Positions 19,429-26,759 of a DNA stretch of 64,000 bases are shown piece by piece (position 1 is the stretch's first letter; each line of letters starts with the position of its first letter). The stretch lies in contig NZ_JAIRBB010000001.1 in assembly GCF_022008395.1 (NCBI RefSeq), positions 434,001-498,000 on the forward strand, read 5' to 3'. The notes under the pieces were generated by a model. The model worked only from the letters and a program-made list of their open reading frames with translations. It ran no database searches and was not told the origin of the DNA. The position numbers and the translations under genes are program-made. Source of the stretch: Aequorivita xiaoshiensis. Lineage in GTDB: Bacteria; Bacteroidota; Bacteroidia; Flavobacteriales; Flavobacteriaceae.

Positions 19429-19719
19429 ATGACGAAAGCAGATATCGTAGCTAAGATTTCAGAAAGATTAGGAATGGAAAAGAATGAAGTTCAAGCTACT
19501 GTTGAGACCTTTATGGAAGAAGTGAAGAATTCTCTTGAAGGTGGTGACAACGTTTATTTAAGAGGTTTCGGTAGTTTTATTATTAAAACTAGAGCCGAAA
19601 AAACTGGAAGAAATATTTCAAAAAACACAACAATAAAAATCCCTGCTCACAATATCCCGGCTTTTAAACCTGCAAAAGTATTTGTTGAAGGTGTAAAAAC
19701 GAATGTGGAAATAAAATAG
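19429..19719 (+). CDS. hup: HU-family DNA-binding protein
   Basis: A 96-residue nucleoid protein of the HU/IHF family. The N-terminal helical part begins MTKADIVAKISERLG. The DNA-binding arm carries KTRAEKTGRNISKNTTIKIPAHNIP-like sequence with the conserved Pro and Arg, and GRN lies near residue 64. Full length for the family. It is probably cotranscribed with the tiny basic ORF at 19787-19879. Confidence 0.95.
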   Translation: MTKADIVAKISERLGMEKNEVQATVETFMEEVKNSLEGGDNVYLRGFGSFIIKTRAEKTGRNISKNTTIKIPAHNIPAFKPAKVFVEGVKTNVEIK

Positions 19720-19786
19720 TAATAACCAGTTTGGTTCCGACTCGATGAATTTCGAGGAAGGGATGGAACATAAAAAAGACTTTAGT

Positions 19787-19879
19787 ATGCCAAGTGGTAA
19801 AAAGAGAAAAAGACATAAGGTAGCGACTCACAAACGTAAAAAGCGTCGTCGCGCTAACCGTCATAAGAAGAAAAAGTAG
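19787..19879 (+). CDS. Very short basic protein, candidate ribosomal protein (bS22/mS38-like)
   Basis: This 30-residue frame starts MPSGKKRKRHKV and ends NRHKKKK. About two thirds of the residues are Lys, Arg or His. In-frame ATGs at 19745 and 19763 would make it 44 or 38 residues. The pattern recalls the AURKAIP1/mS38 and bS22 family of tiny ribosomal proteins. I recall the same ORF at this position, between HU and RNase E/G, in other Bacteroidota genomes, but I cannot verify it here. A terminator whose stem overlaps the stop codon supports it being a real transcription unit end. It is below the size cut-off of most gene callers. Confidence 0.7.
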   Translation: MPSGKKRKRHKVATHKRKKRRRANRHKKKK

Positions 19880-19902
19880 TTCTAAACTACTTTTTCTGTT
19901 TT
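19870..19902 (+). terminator. Terminator or attenuator after the basic ORF
   Basis: A perfect 12-bp stem (19870-19881 with 19885-19896) with a 3-base loop and a T-rich tail. The left arm overlaps the stop codon of the small basic ORF. Confidence 0.75.
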
Positions 19903-19909
19903 AAAAGTA

Positions 19910-20074
19910 ATTTGGCAACTGCATTTAGGTGTGGTTGCCAAATAAAACAAACGAAATATCGTTCTTTGAAAATGAGATTGCAACAACTTTCTTTTGGTTT
20001 TGATGCGGTTTCGCCGGGTTTTATTTAAAAACCTGTAAAAAAATATTGTTTAATACGTTCCGATTATACATCGG
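19910..20074 (+). promoter_or_regulatory. Structured leader of the RNase E/G gene
   Basis: Two perfect inverted repeats lie in the 215-base gap before the GTG start. ATTTGGCAAC (19910-19919) pairs with GTTGCCAAAT (19934-19943), and CCGAT (20060-20064) with ATCGG (20070-20074). RNase E of E. coli autoregulates through its 5' leader; the same here is inference. I see no clear TAnnTTTG promoter, so the gene may be read from the hup promoter. Confidence 0.4.
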
Positions 20075-20094
20075 GACAACAAAATTAATGTAAC

Positions 20095-21639
20095 GTGAAC
20101 TACGAATTATTTATTAGGTCCGGTTCACAAGAAGTTGATTTTGCCCTATTAAAGGATGGAAAACTTATAGAGCTTCACAAAGAGGACGAGGATAATAATT
20201 TTACGGTTGGCGACATCTTTCTTGCCAAAATACGTAAAACAGTCCCAGGCTTAAACGCCGCCTTTGTAAATGTGGGGTACGAAAAAGATGGTTTTTTACA
20301 CTATCACGATCTCGGCCCTAAAGTATCTTCACTTTTAAAATTTGTTAAAGGTGTAAGTACAGGAAAACTAAAAGATTATACTCTAAAAGACTTCCCATTC
20401 GAAAAAGAGATTGACAAGCATGGCAATATTAATAATGCCTTGAAAAACAATCAATCTATTTTGGTTCAAATAGTAAAAGAACCCATATCTACCAAAGGAC
20501 CCCGTATAAGCTCTGAGCTATCTATAGCCGGAAGATATATTGTATTGGTTCCTTTTTCTGATCGTGTTTCTGTTTCTCAAAAAATAGAAAGTAACGAAGA
20601 AAAAGACAGGTTAAAACGCTTGATTAAAAGCATTAAACCAAAAGGATTTGGCGTTATAATACGTACCGTAGCCGAGGGCAAAAAAGTAGCAGAACTGGAC
20701 AAAGATTTACAGAATCTTATGGAACGCTGGATAGCGATGTGTAAGAAGCTACAAGGGGCGCACCACCCTTCAAAAGTGCTAAGCGAGCTAAATAGAGGAG
20801 CTTCTCTAATCCGCGATATGTTTAACGATTCATTCTCAGCAATACATATCGATGATGAAACTCTATACTTGCAAATAAAAGATTATGTGCAAGAGATTGC
20901 ACCAAACAAAGACAATATCGTAAAGCATTATGATTCTAATGTTCCAATATTTGAAAAATTTGGAATAGAACGACAAATAAAAACTTCTTTCGGAAAATCT
21001 GTTACAGGTAGTAAAGGAGCTTATTTGGTAATAGAACATACAGAAGCTATGCACGTAATAGACGTGAATAGCGGTAACCGAAGTAACAAGCAAAAAACAC
21101 AGGAAGACACAGCGCTAGAAGTGAATTTAATTGCTGCTACCGAGGTGGCAAGACAACTTAGGCTACGCGATATGGGAGGAATAATTGTGGTAGATTTTAT
21201 CGATCTGGCAAGTGCCGCACACCGCAAACAGCTCTACAACCACCTTCGTGATGAAATGAAGGACGATAGAGCAAAGCACAAAATACTCCCACCGAGTAAA
21301 TTTGGGTTAATTCAAATAACCCGTCAACGAGTTAGGCCAGAGATGAATATCAAAACTCGCGAAGAAGATCCTAGCAATGGAGGCGATGGCGAGATTGAAG
21401 CACCTATAATCGTTATAAACAGAATTAACGAAGAGGTAAAACGCCTTTTCAAAAAAGACTATAAAAAGATAACACTTAATACACATCCTTTTATAGCAGC
21501 CTTTTTAACCAAAGGTTTCCCAAGCGTCCGAACCAAATGGTTTCTGGAACATAAAAAATGGGTGAAAATTCAACCTCGAGATGCATATACATATCTCGAA
21601 TATCATTTCCACGATAAAGATGGAAAACTGATAAAATAA
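20095..21639 (+). CDS. Ribonuclease E/G family protein
   Basis: A 514-residue endoribonuclease for rRNA/mRNA processing. It has an S1 RNA-binding domain at about residues 35-125 and a DNase I-like catalytic domain with the acidic residues in MHVIDVNSGN (about 324-333) and IIVVDFIDLA (about 362-371). The small C-terminal domain follows. The start is GTG; the ATG seven bases upstream is followed at once by a stop codon. The CPxC-type zinc-link cysteines expected after GLIQITRQRVRPE are absent: the segment reads through NIKTREEDPSNGGDG with no Cys. There is no long scaffold tail, so it is RNase G-sized. Confidence 0.92.
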   Translation: MNYELFIRSGSQEVDFALLKDGKLIELHKEDEDNNFTVGDIFLAKIRKTVPGLNAAFVNVGYEKDGFLHYHDLGPKVSSLLKFVKGVSTGKLKDYTLKDFPFEKEIDKHGNINNALKNNQSILVQIVKEPISTKGPRISSELSIAGRYIVLVPFSDRVSVSQKIESNEEKDRLKRLIKSIKPKGFGVIIRTVAEGKKVAELDKDLQNLMERWIAMCKKLQGAHHPSKVLSELNRGASLIRDMFNDSFSAIHIDDETLYLQIKDYVQEIAPNKDNIVKHYDSNVPIFEKFGIERQIKTSFGKSVTGSKGAYLVIEHTEAMHVIDVNSGNRSNKQKTQEDTALEVNLIAATEVARQLRLRDMGGIIVVDFIDLASAAHRKQLYNHLRDEMKDDRAKHKILPPSKFGLIQITRQRVRPEMNIKTREEDPSNGGDGEIEAPIIVINRINEEVKRLFKKDYKKITLNTHPFIAAFLTKGFPSVRTKWFLEHKKWVKIQPRDAYTYLEYHFHDKDGKLIK

Positions 21640-21643
21640 TTTT

Positions 21644-21682
21644 AAACCCTTTTTGAAGAAATTCTTCGAAAGGGGTTTTTTT
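21644..21682 (+). terminator. Terminator of the RNase E/G gene
   Basis: A 15-bp stem with two G-T pairs (21644-21658 with 21664-21678), a 5-base loop and a long T run, just after the stop codon. Confidence 0.85.
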
Positions 21683-21723
21683 GTGTCTTTAAGTTTCTAA
21701 TGTTATAATCGACCTATGTAAGA

Positions 21724-21731
21724 TATCTTTG
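21724..21731 (+). promoter_or_regulatory. Possible minus-7 box for recX
   Basis: TATCTTTG fits TAnnTTTG, but no TTG lies at the right distance upstream. It would give a leader of about 100 nt before recX. Confidence 0.35.
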
Positions 21732-21836
21732 CGAACTTTGCAATGCAATATTAGCAGAATAACTATCGTAAAGATGCTAAGGAAATCTAACTGATCTTAA
21801 GTCATAGTAGGATTTAAAGTCACTAGCTTTCATGTT

Positions 21837-22310
21837 ATGAATGAAAATAAAACATACACCGTAGATGAAGCTAAAAGGCGATTAGAACGCTATTGCGCCT
21901 ACCAAGAGCGTTGCCATAAGGAAGTGCAGCAAAAGCTTTACGAGATGCGTATGATACCCTTAGCGATAGATCAAATTATAGACCACTTATTACGTCACAA
22001 TTTTTTAAATGAAACAAGGTTCGCTCAAGCCTTTGCCCGTGGAAAATTTAGAACGAAAAAATGGGGGCGAAATAGAATAGTGAATGAATTGAAAATGCGG
22101 CAAATTTCAAAATTCAATATAAAAATAGCCCTAAAAGAAATTCCAGATTCTGAATATTATAAAACTTTTGAAGCCTTAGCCGAAAAGCGCATGCAACAAT
22201 TAAGTTCGGAAAAAAATCTTCAAAAAAAACGAAAAAAGTTGGCGGATTATCTTTTTTATCGCGGGTGGGAAAGTGAGTTGGTTTATGAAAAAATTAGGGA
22301 GTTAAAATAA
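21837..22310 (+). CDS. recX: Regulatory protein RecX
   Basis: A 157-residue RecX, a modulator that binds RecA filaments. It shows the tandem three-helix repeats of the family: YCAYQERCHKEVQQKL near residue 20, DHLLRHNFLNETRFAQAFARGK near residue 50 and the C-terminal LADYLFYRGWESELVYEKI. It is basic and of normal length. recA is not in the window. A degraded second copy of the 3' end of a recX gene is at about 29503-29604, so the locus has been rearranged downstream of this gene. Confidence 0.93.
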   Translation: MNENKTYTVDEAKRRLERYCAYQERCHKEVQQKLYEMRMIPLAIDQIIDHLLRHNFLNETRFAQAFARGKFRTKKWGRNRIVNELKMRQISKFNIKIALKEIPDSEYYKTFEALAEKRMQQLSSEKNLQKKRKKLADYLFYRGWESELVYEKIRELK

Positions 22311-22327
22311 TATATAAATAGCTAATC

Positions 22328-22879
22328 TTATTGTTCTCCACTTATAATTTCAGAAATCGGTTTTTTAATTTTTTGAAAATTTTCAGGCATTTCTATAAAT
22401 GGTTCTATCGTAAAGCCGAAAGAAGTATCTCCATTAAAAACCCAATAGTTCCCTTCCAATTTCCCGCCTTTAGTTTTAATATTATCTCTTGGATTATGGT
22501 TGATAGAAAACTGATTTTTTGCTGCATCATACCAAATACCTATTGCACGCAAATCTTTTTCAGTTGAATAGTGAAGCATTACATGTGGGTGAATAGTTTT
22601 GTTTGAAGTTGAAAAAGTAAGCTTTTTGACCGTAAAATTATCAAGATCTTTTGCCCAAGAGCTATTTTCCTCTTTTGAATTGATTATTGCTTTCCATTGT
22701 TCTACTACAATGGTTGAATCTTTTTCTGATTGAATAATTGTAAATAAATTTTCTTGTATAATTTCTATTTCCTGACTTTCTGGATAAACGGTAACCGTGG
22801 TTTTTTCGGCAGCAATTCGTCCGTCTTCAATCCCGAAGAAAGAACCTAATACGAAGAAAAGTATTTTTATTTGTTCCAT
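22328..22879 (-). CDS. Hypothetical protein
   Basis: I do not recognise this protein. From the ATG at 22879 it has 183 residues and begins MEQIKILFFVLGSFFG, a short hydrophobic N-terminus that could be a signal or anchor. An upstream in-frame ATG at 22924 would add 15 charged residues before it and is less likely. The rest looks like a beta-rich soluble domain with no Cys or catalytic motif. It converges on recX with 17 bases between stop codons and lies upstream of an unrelated small membrane-protein gene. Confidence 0.6.
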   Translation of the reverse strand: MEQIKILFFVLGSFFGIEDGRIAAEKTTVTVYPESQEIEIIQENLFTIIQSEKDSTIVVEQWKAIINSKEENSSWAKDLDNFTVKKLTFSTSNKTIHPHVMLHYSTEKDLRAIGIWYDAAKNQFSINHNPRDNIKTKGGKLEGNYWVFNGDTSFGFTIEPFIEMPENFQKIKKPISEIISGEQ

Positions 22880-22949
22880 TTTATGGCGTATGTCAAATTT
22901 TTCTTTAAAGTTATTTGTATGCACGAGTTGTAAATTCGCGCCAATAGTG

Positions 22950-23138
22950 CTATAAATCCTTTAATGAATTTATTAAAATATATAATCCAACAATTATAGA
23001 AAGAATACCAACTCCCAATCCTTTTATGTCATAAAAAGACTTTAATTTATACTTCTCAATACAAATTTTGACTAAGCATAATCCGAAGATAAAAAGAATT
23101 ATTACTAAAAATAAGTATAATAAAACATTGCCACCCAA
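22950..23138 (-). CDS. Small hypothetical membrane protein
   Basis: A 62-residue frame with two strongly hydrophobic segments (about residues 4-24 and 42-58) separated by a basic loop (KICIEKYKLKSFYD). No family recognised. It follows the flotillin gene on the same strand 32 bases away, so it may be cotranscribed with that operon. The membrane character supports it being real, but the short length leaves doubt. Confidence 0.45.
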   Translation of the reverse strand: MGGNVLLYLFLVIILFIFGLCLVKICIEKYKLKSFYDIKGLGVGILSIIVGLYILINSLKDL

Positions 23139-23170
23139 ACTTTTGTATTTAATAAATTAGAGCCTTACTA

Positions 23171-24580
23171 TCACTCCTTCAACCCATCTTCATTAGCTTC
23201 CGCATTATCCTCAATCTTCTTCCCTTTTAAATACTCTGGCAATTCCATACCTGCCATATTAAACATTTCCTGAAGTGGCGGCACGGAGCCATACATTCCT
23301 GAAATAAAGTTTGATGTTGCCGTTTTACCATCTTTAGACGATCCGTTTTCCCAAACGGTAACTTTGTCTATCTTAATGTTTTTAATGGCTTCAGACTGTA
23401 GTTTAACTAGTTCTGGAAGCTTATCGGCTATTAAAAGTAGCACAGCATCCTTAGAGTTGTTGCCAGCTGCTTTTACAATTCTGTCAAAACCTTCGGCTTG
23501 TTTGGTTAGTATTTCAAAAATACCTTTTGCTTCGGCTTGTGCTTTAAATAATATTGCATCTGCTTCACCTTTTGCCTGACGTCTTATTTTTTCGGCTTCG
23601 GCTTCGGCATCTATTTCTACTTTTCTTTTATCTATTTCTGCAGGTACAATAATATCTGCAAGTTGGGTGCTTCGTTCTCTTTCGGCACGGGTAATTTCGG
23701 CTTCTTTTTCTGCTATGTACGATTCTTCAAGTGCTTTAGCAGATTGTACTTTTTCTGAAGCTATTGCAACTCTCTCAGCTTCGGCTTCACGCTGGCGACG
23801 TAACGAATCTGAATTTGCTACATTAATCTTTGCTATATTTTCTCCCTCTACAGCTTGCGCATTTGCAGCTGCAACCTGCGTACGTTGGTTTTGTACTGCG
23901 TTTGCTTCACCAATTGAACCATCTCTATTTTTTTCGGCTACAGACTTACGTGCAGCATTTATTGCATGAGCAGCGGCCTCTTTTCCTAAAGCTTCAATAT
24001 AACCAGACTCATCAACAATATCGGTTATGTTTACGTTTATAAGTTTTAAACCTACTTTCTTTAATTCAGATTCAACACTGTTTGAAATATTGGTTAAAAA
24101 CTTATCTCTGTCGTTGTTTATTTCTTCAATATCCATCGAAGCCACAACCAAACGCAATTGCCCGAAAATAATCTCTTTTGCAAGTTCTTGAATTTGCTCC
24201 AAACCTAAGCCTAACAAACGCTCAGCAGCATTTTGCATAACAGCTGGTTCTGTAGAAATACCAATAGTAAAACGTGAAGGCACGTTTACACGGATATTCT
24301 GTTTACTTAATGCATTTACCAGATTTACTTCAATAGACATTGGCGTTAAATCCAAATATTCGTAATCTTGAATTACAGGCCAAATAAAAGCTGCACCACC
24401 GTGAACACATCGAGCAGAATTTCCAGAACCTACTTTTCCATAAACAACTAAAATGCGGTCTGATGGACAGCGTTTATACCTTCTTATAAAGGTAATGAGT
24501 ATTATAAAAACAAATAAAATTGCGAATCCAATAGCCAATAATGGCGCAAAAGACTCTACTTGAAGTGAAAAAAATGTCAT
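23171..24580 (-). CDS. Flotillin-family protein (SPFH domain)
   Basis: A 469-residue membrane scaffold protein. An N-terminal helix lies at about residues 13-33, the SPFH/band-7 domain at about 40-200, and a long Ala/Glu-rich coiled coil (repeats such as AEAEAEKIRRQAKGEADAI) at about 205-370. A short C-terminal tail follows. Bacterial flotillins organise membrane microdomains and fluidity. The NfeD-type gene lies two bases upstream in the same operon, the usual FloT-NfeD pairing, which supports the call over other band-7 proteins. Confidence 0.92.
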   Translation of the reverse strand: MTFFSLQVESFAPLLAIGFAILFVFIILITFIRRYKRCPSDRILVVYGKVGSGNSARCVHGGAAFIWPVIQDYEYLDLTPMSIEVNLVNALSKQNIRVNVPSRFTIGISTEPAVMQNAAERLLGLGLEQIQELAKEIIFGQLRLVVASMDIEEINNDRDKFLTNISNSVESELKKVGLKLINVNITDIVDESGYIEALGKEAAAHAINAARKSVAEKNRDGSIGEANAVQNQRTQVAAANAQAVEGENIAKINVANSDSLRRQREAEAERVAIASEKVQSAKALEESYIAEKEAEITRAERERSTQLADIIVPAEIDKRKVEIDAEAEAEKIRRQAKGEADAILFKAQAEAKGIFEILTKQAEGFDRIVKAAGNNSKDAVLLLIADKLPELVKLQSEAIKNIKIDKVTVWENGSSKDGKTATSNFISGMYGSVPPLQEMFNMAGMELPEYLKGKKIEDNAEANEDGLKE

Positions 24581-24582
24581 GA

Positions 24583-25158
24583 TTAGGCGGTGTGTTTGGT
24601 TACTATTAATATTCCCGTGCCAGTTATTTCGGTTACGGTTATGATATCCCCTTGATGAAGGTTTGTTGTGTCGTCGGTAAGTGCTTCTAGTTCGCGCATG
24701 CCGCCTTGAATATTGATGTGAACTTTACCAATTCTTGAACGATTGGCACCAATGGTTAGGTAAACTTCCCCTATTTGGTTGCGTGCGTTTTTAAGCTTTA
24801 ATGTGCCGCTACTATTCAGTTTCCCTAAGTAATAAAAAATTGAAGCCATTATGGTCATCATTAACAAACCACAAATAATAGAAATTACAATTGTTATGGG
24901 TTTAGACAAGCCTTCATTAAGACAAGCTATACCTGACCATCCAAAGATAGTGAAGAAACCAACTAAATTTTTAAATGAAAGAAACTGAAATTCAATACCT
25001 GTATCGCCATCTATATCTCCATCCACATCGCTAGTATCGTCAAATTCACCACCAACAAAGGTTAGAATCATTAGGACTATAAAAATACCAGATGCAATTA
25101 GTGCAATGGACCAGTAAACCTTTTCAAAAGGTTCAAAAGCTGCAAACCATTCATTCAT
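24583..25158 (-). CDS. NfeD-like membrane protein, flotillin partner
   Basis: A 191-residue protein with a first helix at about residues 15-35, a negatively charged loop (DDTSDVDGDIDGD), two more helices near 58-75 and 85-107, and a C-terminal OB-fold domain from about residue 115 (GDIITVTEITGTGILIV at the end). This is the short, protease-free NfeD layout (YuaF-like) encoded next to flotillins. It is first in the two-gene operon. Confidence 0.8.
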   Translation of the reverse strand: MNEWFAAFEPFEKVYWSIALIASGIFIVLMILTFVGGEFDDTSDVDGDIDGDTGIEFQFLSFKNLVGFFTIFGWSGIACLNEGLSKPITIVISIICGLLMMTIMASIFYYLGKLNSSGTLKLKNARNQIGEVYLTIGANRSRIGKVHINIQGGMRELEALTDDTTNLHQGDIITVTEITGTGILIVTKHTA

Positions 25159-25292
25159 TGGTTGAGTTATTTATAATTATCTCGGTAATATATAAACTTT
25201 ATGAAAATGGTGCAATAAGGAAGAAGGAAAGTATTATCAATTTTTTTTTGAAAAAAGAGTAGCATAATCTTATTTAAAATGAAAAAGAAGTT

Positions 25293-25365
25293 TTAAATAT
25301 TAAAAGAAGCTCTCACATTAAAAGTTACCTAATTGTGAAGTTATTCAACTGTCATAAATCAGTAA
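25293..25365 (-). pseudogene. Decayed 3' end of the beta-barrel gene at 30743-31258
   Basis: Bases from 25293 line up with the 3' end of the intact gene starting at its stop codon (30743) and are nearly identical over about 55 bases. Read on the minus strand, the copy keeps the frame but has two nonsense changes in the last 18 codons: Lys AAA to TAA and Gln CAG to TAG. It also has a Gly-to-Arg change and, further upstream, a probable 3-base deletion. The similarity fades beyond about 25365. The rest of that gene copy has been lost. Confidence 0.85.
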
Positions 25366-25421
25366 AAAACTCCCTAATAGACTCGTCAACACTTTAAACA
25401 ATTTTATATAAGGATAATATC

Positions 25422-25547
25422 GTGATATTTCTTGTCATCGTCTCTATATTGCTAATACTGCTCTTATCAAAAATTACAGCGGTAAGCCATTTCATCTTGA
25501 CGAATACCCTTGTCTTTCTTATTGTTATTTATACAACACACGACTAA
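25422..25547 (+). other. Short hydrophobic frame, remnant or small membrane peptide
   Basis: A GTG-started frame of 41 codons encodes an almost wholly hydrophobic peptide (VIFLVIVSILLILLLSKI at its start). It could be a fragment of a lost permease gene or a small membrane protein. It lies in the 806-base stretch (25159-25964) that otherwise holds only gene remnants. No family recognised; weakly supported. Confidence 0.25.
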
Positions 25548-25669
25548 ATTCCTAACTATACTGCAAGAAGGTTATAATATAGAAATATCAACTTTTAAAA
25601 TTTATTTAGTAACTTACTTTTTTGACGATTGGAAAAACCTGATACTTTTCTATCCTTTAATTTTATATT

Positions 25670-25928
25670 ATGAAAAAAATTTATGACACTAGCAATTAGG
25701 CTATTATTTTCATTTGGTGTTTATGCCGAAAATAATTATTCATCAATATAGATAGAAGCCTCTGAAAAAAATGCTATTACCGAACTAGCTTCTACGATTA
25801 TTTGCACAGCTCTTATTGGAGTTGATTGTGATGGAGATGGGGTATATGAGTATATGGCTATTGTTGATTGTGAACATGCAGATGCAGGTATTGAACAATT
25901 TATAGCATCCTGCTTCCTGTTTAATTAA
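25670..25928 (+). pseudogene. Broken gene for a small exported protein
   Basis: An ATG at 25670 reads MKKIYDTSN then stop. Shifted by one base, the frame from 25683 continues as a signal-peptide-like stretch (MTLAIRLLFSFGVYA). It meets a TAG at 25749-25751, then stays open for 58 codons to a TAA at 25926. This second part contains two Cys-bearing motifs (TIICTALIGVDCDGDG and AIVDCEHADAG). One frameshift and one in-frame stop separate it from a gene for an exported peptide of about 85 residues. It ends 36 bases before the GLPGLI gene. I do not recognise the family. Confidence 0.6.
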
Positions 25929-25964
25929 TTCGTTTTTTTTAAAGAATTTTTCAAAATTATAAAT

Positions 25965-26759
25965 ATGCCTTTAAAAGCCTTACTATTATTTTTAACTATT
26001 TTAAACTTTACCATTTGTATATCACAAACAGAACGGGGTTTGATTCGCTATGGCGAAATACAAAGTTTAAGTTTGGGTGCACCCATAGGTGTAGATTACA
26101 ATGCAATATTAATGTTTGATAATAATTCATCATTATACATCACACGGAAAGATTCTTTGGAAAAGACTAAAATTGATGGTCAAAAATCGGTTATTACTGC
26201 ACAAGGAGGTAGTATTTTTACAGCAGTAACCAACGAAAAAGGATTTCAGTATAACAATTTAATTAAAAAAGACAGTTTCTATTCCCGTGATCTTGGTTTT
26301 AACTATGTAAAAGAAAAAACACCTAAAATTAGCTGGAAGATTGAAAAGGAAACTAAAACCATAGGACAACTTACTTGTCAAAAAGCTACTGCCACCTTTA
26401 GAGGTCGTGATTATACAGCCTGGTTCGCTCCAGAGATACCACTACCCTATGGGCCATGGAAACTACAAGGTTTACCAGGAGTAATATTAGAAGCCTATGA
26501 TACCAACAAAGAGATATTTTGGTATTTTAAATCGTTTGAATATCCGGTTACTACAATGTTACCATCTTTCAAGCCAGTTACTCCACCAAAAGGGAAAGAT
26601 TGGATAAGTATAGAAACTTTTAAGGAAATACAAATCAAAAACTTCAAAAATGCACAAATAGCGGGAAAAATGGTGGCTGAAAAGATGAATATAGAAACCT
26701 ATTCCAACGATACTATGAAAAATTCTTATATTGAAGTTTTTGATGTTGAGGATAAATAA
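25965..26759 (+). CDS. GLPGLI family protein
   Basis: A 264-residue exported protein (signal peptide about residues 1-21, ending NFTICISQ) of the GLPGLI family. The diagnostic stretch, here KLQGLPGVILEA, is at about residue 165. The function of the family is unknown; members are beta-rich periplasmic proteins restricted to Bacteroidota. The following gene for a CarboxypepD_reg/TonB-type protein begins inside its last codons, the usual pairing, so the two products should act together at the outer membrane. Confidence 0.88.
   Translation: MPLKALLLFLTILNFTICISQTERGLIRYGEIQSLSLGAPIGVDYNAILMFDNNSSLYITRKDSLEKTKIDGQKSVITAQGGSIFTAVTNEKGFQYNNLIKKDSFYSRDLGFNYVKEKTPKISWKIEKETKTIGQLTCQKATATFRGRDYTAWFAPEIPLPYGPWKLQGLPGVILEAYDTNKEIFWYFKSFEYPVTTMLPSFKPVTPPKGKDWISIETFKEIQIKNFKNAQIAGKMVAEKMNIETYSNDTMKNSYIEVFDVEDK

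Noticed and set aside
23364-24042. Several plus-strand frames opposite the flotillin gene
   Set aside because: They are low-complexity shadows of the Ala/Glu coiled coil.
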